NCBI RefSeq assembly: GCF_003795125.1
Contig: NZ_CP027783.1
Location: forward strand, 1,736,001-1,800,000
Source: Tetragenococcus osmophilus
Lineage (GTDB): Bacteria > Bacillota > Bacilli > Lactobacillales > Enterococcaceae
Reading direction: 5' to 3'
Length of the DNA: 64,000 bases
Shown piece after piece: positions 8,864-17,798 of this stretch. The position numbers and the translations under genes are program-made. Under the pieces are notes generated by a model that did not search any database, was not told the DNA's origin, and saw only the letters and a list, made by a program, of their open reading frames with translations. The first letter of the stretch is position 1; every line of letters begins with the position of its first letter.

Positions 8864-9997
8864 ATGAAAATTGTGATTGCACCAGATTCATTTAAAGAAA
8901 GTATGACATCTCTTGAAGCAGCAACAGCTATTGAAGAGGGATTTAAAATGGTAATGCCAGCGGAAGAATACGTAAAGATTCCAATGGCCGATGGAGGAGA
9001 AGGCACTGTGCAATCGATTATTGACGCAACAGGCGGCAGTTTTAAAGCAGTGACTGTCAAGGGTCCTCTAGGAGAATCATTGGAAGCACAATATGGCCTA
9101 TCAGGAGATCAAAAATTAGCGGTTATTGAAATGGCTGCTTCTTCCGGATTAGATAAGGTAGCTGTTAATAAACGTAACCCTTTGAAAACATCGACTTATG
9201 GCTTTGGTAAATTAATACGATCAGCCTTGGATGAAGGTGTCGAAGAGATTCTTTTAGGTATTGGTGGAAGTGCGACTAACGACGGGGGCGCGGGAATGAT
9301 TATGAGTCTAGGAGGAAAACTGTTAGATAAAAATAACAACCCCATTACACCAACTGGAGAGGGGATAAAAAAATTAGCATCGATTGATATCTCACAAATG
9401 CATCCACGTATTCAAGAAGTTTCTTTCAAAGTCGCTTGTGATGTTGATAATCCGCTAACAGGTCCAAATGGCGCCTCCTATATTTATGGGCCTCAAAAAG
9501 GTGGAACACCCGAAATTCTTGAACAATTAGATCAAAATTTAAAACATTTTGCGTCTATTGTACAAAAACAATTGGGAAGAAATATTGATTCGCCATCAGG
9601 AGCTGGAGCAGCAGGTGGATTAGGTGCTGGTTTGCTGGGGTTTTTGAATGCTGATCTTCAAAGAGGAGGAGAATTATTAGTTGAAATATTAAAACTAGAA
9701 GATTCGGTAAAAGACACCGATCTTTTGATAACTGGTGAAGGGGGTATTAACCATCAAACCCGTTTTGGAAAAACACCTGTAGCCGTCTCCCGAGTTGGAA
9801 AAAAATATGGTATTCCCACCATCGCTTTGACGGGTTCTTTAAATAAGGGATACGAAACGATTTATGAAGAGGGAGTGATGGCTGCCTTTAGTATCATTCC
9901 ACAGCTGACTTCTTTGGAAACAGCTTTAGAAAATGGAGAAGAAAATTTAAGATCTTTGTCGACTAACATAGCCACGATTATAAAAGCGAGCTTTTAA
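8864..9997 (+). CDS. Glycerate kinase
   Basis: A 377-residue protein of the GarK/GlxK glycerate kinase family, which phosphorylates glycerate with ATP to feed lower glycolysis. It begins KIVIAPDSFKESMTSLEA, the family signature, followed by PMADGGEGTVQSII, LGIGGSATNDGGAGM and, near the C-terminus, LLITGEGGINHQTRFGKTP. The usual form of that last motif is TGEGRxDxQT, so the Arg-Leu/Asp positions are altered here. Length is normal for the family. It lies directly after the GntP permease with AGAGGGAAG before its ATG, forming a two-gene uptake and phosphorylation module. Confidence 0.9.
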   Translation: MKIVIAPDSFKESMTSLEAATAIEEGFKMVMPAEEYVKIPMADGGEGTVQSIIDATGGSFKAVTVKGPLGESLEAQYGLSGDQKLAVIEMAASSGLDKVAVNKRNPLKTSTYGFGKLIRSALDEGVEEILLGIGGSATNDGGAGMIMSLGGKLLDKNNNPITPTGEGIKKLASIDISQMHPRIQEVSFKVACDVDNPLTGPNGASYIYGPQKGGTPEILEQLDQNLKHFASIVQKQLGRNIDSPSGAGAAGGLGAGLLGFLNADLQRGGELLVEILKLEDSVKDTDLLITGEGGINHQTRFGKTPVAVSRVGKKYGIPTIALTGSLNKGYETIYEEGVMAAFSIIPQLTSLETALENGEENLRSLSTNIATIIKASF

Positions 9998-10105
9998 TAA
10001 AGTATAATTAAACGCACTTATAGTAATTGATTTGGCAATCGAAAATTTGTTTTTTTACGATAAAGTTGTAAACTCTACTTTCCATTTTTTCTCAATTTGA
10101 GTCTT

Positions 10106-10161
10106 AAAAAGCCAAGAAGATTTGTATTCATTAACAATCTTTCTTGGCTTTTAATTTTTTT
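10106..10161 (+). terminator. Intrinsic terminator after the glycerate operon
   Basis: AAAAGCCAAGAA and TTCTTGGCTTTT form a long stem ending in a T-rich tract. Confidence 0.8.
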
Positions 10162-10250
10162 GTAAACTTATTCATTATAGTATGATAGTTTATGTATGTA
10201 AGTTTTTTTCATTTCGAGAGACAATTTGAATAATCAGAAAGGTGCGTAAA

Positions 10251-11402
10251 ATGAAAAAAGAAAAACAAATTGAAATTTTATCAAATTTGATTGCTATCGA
10301 TTCAGTCAATGATAAAGAGGCAGAGGTGGCTGACTATATTGCTTCTTTATTTACACCTTATAAAGACCGAGAGGATGTCGAGATCCAGCAAATTCCTTAT
10401 ACTCCGGGTAGAAATAATCTGGTAGTTACTATTGGTAAAGGCTCTAAAATTTTGGGCTTTTCCGGACATGAAGATGTGGTAGATGCAGGGGATCTAAGCG
10501 CATGGGATAGTGATCCTTATAAAGCCGAAATCAGAGATGGTAAATTATATGGACGTGGAGCGACTGACATGAAAGGTGGATTGGCCGCCTTAGTGATTAT
10601 GATGCTTGAGTTTCTTGAGGCAGATAACACCCCCGGTAAGATAAGATTGCTCGCAACAGTGGGCGAAGAAACAGGTGAATACGGAGCGGCTCAATTGACA
10701 AGAGAAGGATATGCTGACGGACTGGCTGGATTAATCATCGCCGAACCTTGCGATGAAATGCAAGAAATCGGCATCTCAGCTAAGGGTGTGATTGATTATA
10801 CTGTGACAGCTTCAGGCAAAGGCGCACATAGTTCGAAACCTGATGAAGGAGTTAATGCCATTGATCATTTAATTGATTTTGCCAACGAAGTACGGTCCCT
10901 TATGGCAAAATTTGATAAAGTGGATCCAGTTTTAGGAAAACTGACACATGTTCAGAGCGTTTTTCATGGCGGTGAACAAATTAATAGTGTTCCTTCAAAA
11001 GCAAAAATGAAAGGCAACATACGTACTATTCCAGCTTATCCCAATCAGGTAGTGTTTGATGCACTAGATCGATTAATTGATCAATTAAATCAGAAATCTG
11101 GATATGACTTAAACATTCAATACATCTTTCCAGAAGAAGCTGTTTCAGGTGATTCTGATTCAAGTCTAGTTCGATTAATTAAAAGTGTACATGCACAAAT
11201 ATATTCAGCCCCAGTTAAAGTAGGTGGGAAATCGGGAGCTAGTGACGCTTCTGAATTTTTACATGCTGAAGGGGATTTTAGTATCGTGCAAATGGGCCCC
11301 GGAAACCATACTGAGCATCAAAGTAATGAGAACATAGCGCTAGACGATTTTTATCAAGCTATTGAATTTTATAAGAAATTGGCAGAGGCGTTTTTTATAT
11401 AA
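10251..11402 (+). CDS. M20-family metallopeptidase (ArgE/DapE group)
   Basis: A 383-residue member of the ArgE/DapE/ACY1/CPG2 family of zinc amidohydrolases. Metal-binding motifs are visible: GHEDVVDAGD, GRGATDMKGG, TVGEETGEYG and, in the C-terminal part, GASDASEF. The lid domain contains AHSSKPDEGVNAIDHL. The usual GHMDVV is GHEDVV here. Known members remove succinyl or acetyl groups from diaminopimelate or ornithine precursors, or cleave dipeptides; the exact substrate cannot be told. The ATG at 10251 has AGAAAGGTG upstream. It is monocistronic, with terminators on both sides. A paralogue of the same family starts at 62918. Confidence 0.85.
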   Translation: MKKEKQIEILSNLIAIDSVNDKEAEVADYIASLFTPYKDREDVEIQQIPYTPGRNNLVVTIGKGSKILGFSGHEDVVDAGDLSAWDSDPYKAEIRDGKLYGRGATDMKGGLAALVIMMLEFLEADNTPGKIRLLATVGEETGEYGAAQLTREGYADGLAGLIIAEPCDEMQEIGISAKGVIDYTVTASGKGAHSSKPDEGVNAIDHLIDFANEVRSLMAKFDKVDPVLGKLTHVQSVFHGGEQINSVPSKAKMKGNIRTIPAYPNQVVFDALDRLIDQLNQKSGYDLNIQYIFPEEAVSGDSDSSLVRLIKSVHAQIYSAPVKVGGKSGASDASEFLHAEGDFSIVQMGPGNHTEHQSNENIALDDFYQAIEFYKKLAEAFFI

Positions 11403-11412
11403 AAAGGAACAG

Positions 11413-11446
11413 AAGCTCGTGAAAACTTTTTTCACGAGCTTTTTGT
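11413..11446 (+). terminator. Intrinsic terminator after the M20 peptidase gene
   Basis: The stem AAGCTCGTGAAAA / TTTTCACGAGCTT with a 3-base loop is followed by Ts. The near-perfect symmetry could also stop transcription from the opposite side. Confidence 0.85.
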
Positions 11447-11511
11447 GGAAAATATGTCAACTGAATCATCTAAAGAAATTGTCCAGTAGAATAAAATTTA
11501 ACGCTTTCCTC

Positions 11512-12240
11512 TTAGAATGAAGCGTTTTTTGATGTAAATGACCTTAATAAATTTGTTCGGTACCAACGAAATATATATTCTCCCCAGTCTTTTTTGGAAA
11601 GATTTTTTGTTTTAATCGGATTGATAAGCTCAAAGTTTTCACACTCTAAAATTATATCTGTTACGTATCCCTTATCAGACGGAACTAGCAACGATAAGAA
11701 AGGTGCACGAAATGTTTTAACTTTATTAATAAGTGCGTCATCAAGGAGCATTACTTTATGTTTTTCTTTCGTTCGGATGTCTTCGAAGTAGATATTGTTT
11801 TCCGATTCAATAGGACGAAATAGGCTTACTAAAAAAGATGTTGGCCAAGTGACGATTGTACTTTTTTCTTTTTCTGAAGGAAACCAGTTCAAAATTTTCT
11901 GGAATATTTTTTTACCTGTGATTTCTGTCAATAAATAATAATCGCGAGTTAGTTCACAGTAGTCTTGATAAGAATAACGAAACGCCGAAATTTGTCGTAC
12001 TTCTTCTATTTTGTTTCGTGGAAAATAATACTTTTTAACAAAACTAGGTGCTTTTTCAGCCCAGTTACCATTATCTACATATTCAATCAGTACTTTCATT
12101 ACAGCTAAAAACATCACGTACCTGTCCATATTAGGATAACTTTCCAGTTTGTCTTTGAGCTGGCGACTTATATCATCGTCAAAGGGATTTCCTTGTTTTT
12201 CTTTAAATAACTTTCTCTTTTCTTTTTCTGTTTTCTTCAT
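11512..12240 (-). CDS. Hypothetical protein, 242 aa
   Basis: I do not recognise this protein. It starts MKKTEKEKRKLFKEKQGNPF, a highly charged N-terminus, and continues as a mixed alpha/beta soluble protein rich in Lys, Tyr, Trp and Phe. No signal peptide, membrane helix or nucleotide-binding loop is visible. The start at 12240 is preceded by GGAAAGGAAGAG; an in-frame ATG six codons upstream is possible but sits inside this Shine-Dalgarno sequence. It is monocistronic and oriented opposite to its neighbours, with a transposon-free but decayed ROK fragment upstream, which suggests accessory DNA. Confidence 0.6.
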   Translation of the reverse strand: MKKTEKEKRKLFKEKQGNPFDDDISRQLKDKLESYPNMDRYVMFLAVMKVLIEYVDNGNWAEKAPSFVKKYYFPRNKIEEVRQISAFRYSYQDYCELTRDYYLLTEITGKKIFQKILNWFPSEKEKSTIVTWPTSFLVSLFRPIESENNIYFEDIRTKEKHKVMLLDDALINKVKTFRAPFLSLLVPSDKGYVTDIILECENFELINPIKTKNLSKKDWGEYIFRWYRTNLLRSFTSKNASF

Positions 12241-12308
12241 TTCACTCTTCCTTTCCATATTTTTGTTTATATTAGCATAGCGAAGGCGCGAATGTTCTCA
12301 TAAAGTAA

Positions 12309-12689
12309 GTCAATTTTTGGAAGTACAGTGAAACAAATTTCAGCTTTCCGGCTTTCTTTGAAAAATATAATCAAAACGTAGACAGAGCCCAACACTTCGA
12401 TTTAAAAAAAGCGGGAAATGATAATGCGATACGATCGATCTCAAAAATGTATAATTACTTGGCAGAAAGTTTGTATAATATTCAAGTATCTTTAGATCCA
12501 GAGATGATTATTATTGGTGGTGGTATTTCCGGCCGAGATGAATTTATCGATGAATTGCGTAAACAGCTATATAATTATTTAGCTAAAAAGGGGATTGAGA
12601 CAATTATGCCTAAGATTCATGCTTGTCAATACAAAAATGATGCGAACTTAATTGGGGCGGCTTTGAATTTTGAAACGTTAAACCAATAA
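12309..12689 (+). pseudogene. C-terminal fragment of a ROK-family sugar kinase or regulator
   Basis: The open frame ends SLYNIQVSLDPEMIIIGGGI followed by SGRDEFIDELRKQL and NLIGAALNF. This is the typical C-terminal end of ROK proteins (glucokinase, beta-glucoside kinase and NagC relatives), where the GGGIS motif and the Asn/Leu-Ile-Gly-Ala-Ala end are diagnostic. The N-terminal ATP-binding DxGGT half and the zinc-binding CxCGxxGC motif are absent; an upstream stop at 12306 closes the frame. There is no credible start, so it is a truncated gene. Confidence 0.75.
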
Positions 12690-12784
12690 AGTAGCTGTTT
12701 GGTAGAAAAAGCTATTAAGACGAACATATTTTGAATGAATTCAACTTATTGTTGTAGTTTAGTTAACCGTAAATATATATAAAT

Positions 12785-12822
12785 AGGTCTGTTTCTACAT
12801 AGAAACAGACTTATTTTCTTTA
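12785..12822. terminator. Intrinsic terminator
   Basis: GTCTGTTTCTA (12787-12797) pairs with TAGAAACAGAC (12800-12810), followed by TTATTTTCTTT. Confidence 0.7.
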
Positions 12823-12842
12823 GAAGAAGTAAAAATGTACCT

Positions 12843-12885
12843 TATCATGAGATGAAATTGTTATAATGGATAATATATCATGAGA
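12843..12885 (+). promoter_or_regulatory. Direct repeats TATCATGAGA flanking a -10 box (candidate AraC operator)
   Basis: TATCATGAGA occurs at 12843-12852 and again at 12876-12885, 33 bp (three helical turns) apart. TATAAT at 12862-12867 lies between them. AraC-family regulators commonly bind direct repeats, and the next gene encodes one, so autoregulation is plausible. Confidence 0.5.
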
Positions 12886-12925
12886 AACTTTTGATTTTTC
12901 TAAAACTAATAAGGCGGTAATTGTC

Positions 12926-13786
12926 ATGCAGCAGTTGTTTCAACCAAAGTTTTTTACACAAAGTTTTGACAAACAGACACCACACATGATCTATATTAGT
13001 AAGGTTGATAAAAAGGACCGTAATCATCCACGCACGTTACACTCTCATTCCGAGATTGTGAAATTGATTTTAATCACCGGGGGACAAGGCAACATTTTTA
13101 TTGATGAAGAACAAGTTCCCGTTCAAAAAGGAGACCTAGTTGTATATAATAGTGGCGTTATACATGAGGAATTTTTTAGAAATGAAGCCGTTTCTTTGTA
13201 TTGCATTGGTTTAAGAGGAATCAATGAAAAAGGGCTTCAGGCAGGAGAATTAGTCCCTGAACAAAGCTCACCTGTTTTTAAAACAGGTGAATTATTTCCT
13301 TCGATAGTTAATCTTTTTGAAACTTGTTACTTTATTTTAGAACAGAGAAAATCAAATTATGCGATGATTGTACAACAGCTTTTTGAAACTTTATTAATTT
13401 TAATAAAAACAAACATTTTACTGCCAGGAAACGATAAGTCAGAAAATAGTGAAAAGTTGGCTATTGTGCAAAATATTAAATTATATATGGATAAAAATTA
13501 TACTGAAGAATTTAAAATAAAAAATTTGGAAAACAATAAACAATGGCAAATTAATCCTTTTTACTTCGCTCATAAATTCAAAGACATTTATGGTTATTCG
13601 CCTATTGAGTATTTACAACGACGTAGAATTGGGGAAGCTCAAACATTGTTAATTACTACTAATCTTTCAGTAACGGAGATTGCCAATAGTGTAGATTTTA
13701 ACAGTTCAGCTTATTTTTCGACCATATTTAAAAAAATCGTATCATTAAGTCCTAAAGAATATCGAAAACAATATGTGAAGCATTGA
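12926..13786 (+). CDS. AraC-family transcriptional regulator
   Basis: A 286-residue regulator with an N-terminal cupin-like sensor domain (HPRTLHSHSEIVKLILITGG, then DLVVYNSGVIHEE, carrying the usual His-rich pocket). The C-terminal domain is two helix-turn-helix motifs ending FNSSAYFSTIFKKIVSLSPK followed by EYRKQYV, the family signature. Start ATG 12926 follows AAGGCGG. It is followed 200 bases later by a GRP sugar porter gene and then iolG in the same direction, so it is likely a local activator responding to a sugar or polyol. The ligand is unknown. Confidence 0.9.
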   Translation: MQQLFQPKFFTQSFDKQTPHMIYISKVDKKDRNHPRTLHSHSEIVKLILITGGQGNIFIDEEQVPVQKGDLVVYNSGVIHEEFFRNEAVSLYCIGLRGINEKGLQAGELVPEQSSPVFKTGELFPSIVNLFETCYFILEQRKSNYAMIVQQLFETLLILIKTNILLPGNDKSENSEKLAIVQNIKLYMDKNYTEEFKIKNLENNKQWQINPFYFAHKFKDIYGYSPIEYLQRRRIGEAQTLLITTNLSVTEIANSVDFNSSAYFSTIFKKIVSLSPKEYRKQYVKH

Positions 13787-13988
13787 ACGCAAGATTTTAA
13801 AAGTATAAACCATATGTATTTAAGTAATGGATTGTTTTCAGCATTTGTAAGTCATTAGTTTCACAAGATAAGAAAATACTTTTTAAAATCTACCTTTTAT
13901 AATATAAATAGAAACACGAATTTTAAATAATGAATAGTACTTTTTATTATAATAAAATTTGTGAAATAAAAAACAAAAAGGTGATTTT

Positions 13989-14855
13989 ATGGGAAATATT
14001 TTATTAGGTCTAGTGCCCGCATTGATGTGGGGCCTTCAGCCACTCGTTATGCAAAAAATTGGCGGTAAAGCAACGAATCAACAAATGGGGATGTCTATGG
14101 GGACACTTCTATTTTCGGTTGGAGTATTGCTTTTTCATCAGCCTGCTGAGTGGAACGCTAATTTAATTATCGCTTCTTTATTATGTGGAATTTTTTGGTC
14201 ATTTGGACAAATTAACCAAATTAAAAGTTTTCATATTATTGGTGTTTCACGTGCAATGCCAATTTCAACTGGAACTCAGCTTTTAGGGACTACTTTAGTT
14301 GGCGTTCTTTATTTTCGTGAATGGACACAAGCGATGCAATTTATATTAGGAATTAGTGCATTAATTCTTATTATTGCTGGTGTTGCATTTACAGCTTTTC
14401 AAGAAAGAGAAGAAAAAATAAGTTCCGAAATTGATATGAAAAGAGGTATGACCATATTAATTGTTTCTTCGGCTGGCTTTGTCCTCTATGCTGTTATTCC
14501 TAGAATTGCAGATATTAATGGCTGGGATGCTGTTTTTCCACAAGCAATTGGAATGTTTATAGGTTCAATATTGTTTTGTTCTTTTGAAAAGAAACCAGAA
14601 ATTTTTGGTAGAAAGTCTTTTCAAAATATTTTAACAGGGCTTTTCTTTGCGGTTGCTAATGTTACAATTATGCTTTCCAATGAAGCTAATGGCGTGGCAT
14701 TAGGTTTTACTCTTTCGCAAATGAATGTGGTCGTTTCTACTGTAGGCGGACTAGTCATTCTCCATGAGACAAAAACCTTTAAAGAGCTAAATATAACATT
14801 AAGCGGTTTAATCCTGGTCCTCGCTGGAGGAATTTTGATAGGGATGACCAAGTAA
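13989..14855 (+). CDS. GRP-family sugar uptake protein (GlcU/RbsU type)
   Basis: A 288-residue membrane protein with ten predicted helices in the drug/metabolite transporter fold, belonging to the glucose/ribose porter family. The N-terminus ILLGLVPALMWGLQPLVMQK and the internal SFHIIGVSRAMPISTGTQLL are characteristic; GlcU and RbsU members bring in glucose or ribose by proton symport. Start ATG follows AAAAAGGTGA. Its position between an AraC regulator and iolG suggests it carries a sugar or cyclitol handled by this cluster; which one cannot be read from the sequence. Confidence 0.85.
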   Translation: MGNILLGLVPALMWGLQPLVMQKIGGKATNQQMGMSMGTLLFSVGVLLFHQPAEWNANLIIASLLCGIFWSFGQINQIKSFHIIGVSRAMPISTGTQLLGTTLVGVLYFREWTQAMQFILGISALILIIAGVAFTAFQEREEKISSEIDMKRGMTILIVSSAGFVLYAVIPRIADINGWDAVFPQAIGMFIGSILFCSFEKKPEIFGRKSFQNILTGLFFAVANVTIMLSNEANGVALGFTLSQMNVVVSTVGGLVILHETKTFKELNITLSGLILVLAGGILIGMTK

Positions 14856-14982
14856 AGCAATTATTATAAAGAAAGTTCCAACTAGGAAAAAGCATGATCT
14901 ATCATTTTTTTATGCGTTTCACCAACTTATTTAATATATTTTTGGTTTAAAAAAAGTTACACTAAAATTAGCACAATGTTAA

Positions 14983-15001
14983 GTCAATTGACTGATATAA
15001 T
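14983..15001 (+). promoter_or_regulatory. -10 box and palindromic operator before iolG
   Basis: TATAAT at 14996-15001 is immediately preceded by the perfect palindrome GTCAATTGAC (14983-14992), which sits in the spacer region of the promoter. A repressor bound there would exclude RNA polymerase. The -35 region is poorly conserved. Confidence 0.45.
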
Positions 15002-15029
15002 TGAGAGAAAAAATTAGAGAGGAATTCAA

Positions 15030-16043
15030 ATGGATCATAATAAAATACAAGTAGGCGTTATTGGATGTGGGTCAATTGGAAGAGAGCATATTGAAAGATT
15101 AACAAATGTGGTTCCAGAAACAGAAGTTGTGGCTGTGTATGATTATGTTAGTGAGCCTGCTGAAACAGCTGCTCAACAATATGGCGCAACGGTCTATGAA
15201 AGTGGAGAAGCATTGATCCGTAGTGACGAAGTAGACGCTGTTCTAATAGCTTCTACAGATGATACACATGCGGCTTACGTGATGGAAGCTTTGAAGCAAA
15301 ATAAATATGTATTTTGTGAAAAACCACTAGCATTATCCGCAGAAGAATGCGAAAAAATGATAGAAATCGAAGCTAGCCAAGGTCATCGACTAGTACAAAT
15401 GGGCTTTAACCGTCGTTATGACTCAGGTTATGTCGAAATGAAAGAAGCAATTCAAAATAATGAAATTGGGGAACCATTAATGATTCATAGTGCTCATCGA
15501 AATATTTCCCAATCTCCAGGTTTTAAAACAGATTATGCCATTACTCGTGTAGCTATACATGAAATTGACATTAGTCGTTGGTTATTAGATGAAGAATATG
15601 ATGAGGTTCAAGTACTTAAGGTAAAACAAAGCAAGCAAACGAGTGGCGATTGGTTGAATCCACAGTTGGTCACGTTTAAAACACTTTCCGGCCAACGAGT
15701 AGACGTAGAGGTACAAACAGATGGGGCGTATGCTTATGATATACGTTGCCAAGTAGTTGGAGAAAACGGCACCTTAGATTTACCGGATCCAGCTTCTGTA
15801 GTCAAAAGAAATAACCAAAGCGTTTCAAATGAATTAGCTACTACTTGGGCCGGTCGATTTGGTAAATCATATGATGATGAATTTCTTTGCTGGGCTAAAG
15901 GGATCTTGAATGACCAACTTATGGGAGCTAGCACTTGGGATGGCTATGCAGCTTGTGTCACTTCAGATGCATTAATTAAATCAAGAGATTCCGGTAAACC
16001 AGAAAAAGTAACAATGATCGAACAACCCGACATCTATAAGTAA
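15030..16043 (+). CDS. iolG: Inositol 2-dehydrogenase-like oxidoreductase (Gfo/Idh/MocA)
   Basis: A 337-residue NAD(P)-dependent dehydrogenase. The N-terminal Rossmann fold starts VGVIGCGSIGREHIERL; the family motif CEKPLAL carries the catalytic Lys; and the C-terminal domain has AIHEIDISRWLLDEEY, with the active-site Asp and His used by inositol dehydrogenases. Length and motifs fit myo-inositol 2-dehydrogenase, but no other inositol genes (iolBCDE) are nearby, so another polyol or sugar is possible. Start follows GAGAGGAA. A terminator follows, so it is monocistronic. Confidence 0.8.
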   Translation: MDHNKIQVGVIGCGSIGREHIERLTNVVPETEVVAVYDYVSEPAETAAQQYGATVYESGEALIRSDEVDAVLIASTDDTHAAYVMEALKQNKYVFCEKPLALSAEECEKMIEIEASQGHRLVQMGFNRRYDSGYVEMKEAIQNNEIGEPLMIHSAHRNISQSPGFKTDYAITRVAIHEIDISRWLLDEEYDEVQVLKVKQSKQTSGDWLNPQLVTFKTLSGQRVDVEVQTDGAYAYDIRCQVVGENGTLDLPDPASVVKRNNQSVSNELATTWAGRFGKSYDDEFLCWAKGILNDQLMGASTWDGYAACVTSDALIKSRDSGKPEKVTMIEQPDIYK

Positions 16044-16064
16044 ATCATTTTGTAAAAAAATATT

Positions 16065-16098
16065 CCTACACAATTCTTATGTTGTGTAGGTCTTTTTA
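16065..16098 (+). terminator. Intrinsic terminator after iolG
   Basis: CCTACACAA (16065-16073) pairs with TTGTGTAGG (16082-16090), followed by TCTTTTT. Confidence 0.85.
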
Positions 16099-16149
16099 TA
16101 GTAAAAAATTTTAAGCATTCTGTTTCTTTTTAAGTTAAAATAAAAGAAA

Positions 16150-16962
16150 ATGATTGGAAAGCAAAGTGAGGGATATAGTTTGGCTACAAACCAATTTGCT
16201 TATGCACAAGAACGTAAGAACAAAATACTTGAGATTTTAAAAACGCAGGAACGAGTGCAAGTTGCAGAATTAGTAGATTTTTTTCAAGTATCGGGGAGCA
16301 CTGTGCGGACAGATTTGCGAGAATTAGAGAAAGAGCAGCAACTTATTCGAACCCATGGAGGTGCGATACCAACAAACCAACGTAGTTTTGAGGACTTTCC
16401 CAGTTCCCGTGAGATTACAAAAGGGAAGACGAAAATTGCGCAAGCTGCAGTAGAGTTCATTAATGATGGAGATTCGTTGGCTATTGATACAGGGACTTCT
16501 TGTTTAGCTTTTGCTCAAGCGTTGGCTCAATCCAATAAAACACAGCTTAAAATTATTACTTATGATCTTCGTATTGCCACTTATTTAAGCGAAAATACAG
16601 ATTATGAAATTGTGTCTGTTGGCGGTTTGATAAGAAATGGCTTTGAATATAGTGCAGGAGAGTTTGCGATAAATCAGTTAAAAACATTTTTGGTCGATAA
16701 AGCCATTATCGCAACCACTTCTTTTTCTGTTACAAACGGGTTTTCAACGCCCAATGTAACGACTGCTGAATTAAAACGAACTTTATTTGAAATTGCACGT
16801 CAAAAAATTATCTTGTGTAATAAAGAAAAGATCGGCAAAGACAGCTTTAAAGTTTTTGTTGAAACGGAACAAGCAGATACTTTAATTGTGGATAAAGTTT
16901 TAAATAAGCAACAACAAAAATTAATAGAAGAAAAAAATGTAGATCTAATCATCGCTAATTAA
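16150..16962 (+). CDS. DeoR-family transcriptional regulator
   Basis: A sugar-metabolism repressor of 270 residues if it starts at ATG 16150. An alternative TTG at 16180 with GAGGG upstream would give 260 residues and a more typical N-terminus. The winged helix is seen in RKNKILEILKTQERVQVAEL and VSGSTVRTDLRELEKEQQLI; the RTHGGA turn follows. The C-terminal sensor domain has AIDTGTSCLAFAQAL and the later LCNKEKIGKDSF, which resemble the sugar-phosphate-binding fold. It precedes the deoC/Gfo-Idh/alcohol dehydrogenase operon in the same direction and is its likely repressor. Confidence 0.85.
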   Translation: MIGKQSEGYSLATNQFAYAQERKNKILEILKTQERVQVAELVDFFQVSGSTVRTDLRELEKEQQLIRTHGGAIPTNQRSFEDFPSSREITKGKTKIAQAAVEFINDGDSLAIDTGTSCLAFAQALAQSNKTQLKIITYDLRIATYLSENTDYEIVSVGGLIRNGFEYSAGEFAINQLKTFLVDKAIIATTSFSVTNGFSTPNVTTAELKRTLFEIARQKIILCNKEKIGKDSFKVFVETEQADTLIVDKVLNKQQQKLIEEKNVDLIIAN

Positions 16963-16966
16963 GAAC

Positions 16967-17010
16967 AAAAGGAGTTTTAGCTAGTATCATAGTTGAACTT
17001 CTTTTTTTTA
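16967..17010 (+). terminator. Probable intrinsic terminator after the DeoR gene
   Basis: AAGGAGTT...AGCTA pairs imperfectly with TAGTTGAACTTCTT and is followed by eight Ts. Confidence 0.55.
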
Positions 17011-17045
17011 TAATTATATCATTACCTTTCATTTGCTTTTATTTG

Positions 17046-17086
17046 TTGACAAAGTAAAAAATGATGCTATGCTGAAAACGTAAACA
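17046..17086 (+). promoter_or_regulatory. Strong promoter and cre site of the deoC operon
   Basis: TTGACA (17046-17051), a 16-base spacer and TATGCT (17068-17073) form a near-consensus sigma-A promoter. TGAAAACGTAAACA at 17073-17086 fits the cre consensus TGNAARCGNWWWCA without mismatch and covers the transcription start region, so CcpA repression is expected. Confidence 0.75.
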
Positions 17087-17105
17087 AAAAAGAGGAGGAA
17101 CGAAA

Positions 17106-17798
17106 ATGACAGTAGACTTAACCGTGGAACAATTAGCTAATAAAATTGACCATACATTATTAAAGGCAGATGCGCAAGAGGATGGCTTTGAGAAGTTATG
17201 TCAAGAAGCTCGTGAATATGGATTTAAAATGGTAGCGATTAATTCAGCACCGGTTTCTTTTTGTAAAAGTCAATTAGAAGATAGTTCCGTCCATGTTGGT
17301 GCTGCGATTGGTTTTCCATTAGGGCAGACTACAATCAAGACCAAGACTTTTGAAACAAAAGAAGCGATTGAAAATGGAGCAGATGAAATTGACTATGTGA
17401 TTAACATTTCAAAATTGAAAGATGGAGATCCAGACTATATTGAAGAAGAGATGCAAACAATTGTAGATATTTGCAAAAAGAATAAAGTACTTTCCAAAGT
17501 TATCCTCGAAACTTGTTATTTAACAGATGAACAAAAACAAGAAGTTTGTGCTATTGCTAAAAAAGTTGGACCAGATTTTGTCAAAACTTCCACTGGATTT
17601 GGTGCTGCAGGAGCCACAGCAGCTGATGTTCGATTAATGAAAGAAGCAGTGGGTGAGCAAATAAAAGTCAAAGCGGCCGGCGGAATTCGTGATTTAGCTA
17701 CGGTTAAAGAAATGTTAGAAGCAGGAGCTGATCGCTTAGGTATGAGTGCAAGTGTGAAAGTGGTTAAGGAATATAAGGCAGAGAAAGGACTTAGCTAG
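17106..17798 (+). CDS. deoC: Deoxyribose-phosphate aldolase (DeoC-like)
   Basis: A 230-residue TIM-barrel aldolase. The N-terminus KIDHTLLKADAQ, the middle GAAIGFPLGQTTIKTKTFET, the Schiff-base segment DFVKTSTGFGAAGAT and VKAAGGIRDL are all diagnostic of DeoC. This class splits 2-deoxyribose-5-phosphate into glyceraldehyde-3-phosphate and acetaldehyde. In this operon it sits with a Gfo/Idh dehydrogenase and a zinc alcohol dehydrogenase, not with phosphopentomutase or nucleoside phosphorylase, so it may act on a different short-chain sugar phosphate. Start follows AGAGGAGGAAC. Confidence 0.9.
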   Translation: MTVDLTVEQLANKIDHTLLKADAQEDGFEKLCQEAREYGFKMVAINSAPVSFCKSQLEDSSVHVGAAIGFPLGQTTIKTKTFETKEAIENGADEIDYVINISKLKDGDPDYIEEEMQTIVDICKKNKVLSKVILETCYLTDEQKQEVCAIAKKVGPDFVKTSTGFGAAGATAADVRLMKEAVGEQIKVKAAGGIRDLATVKEMLEAGADRLGMSASVKVVKEYKAEKGLS

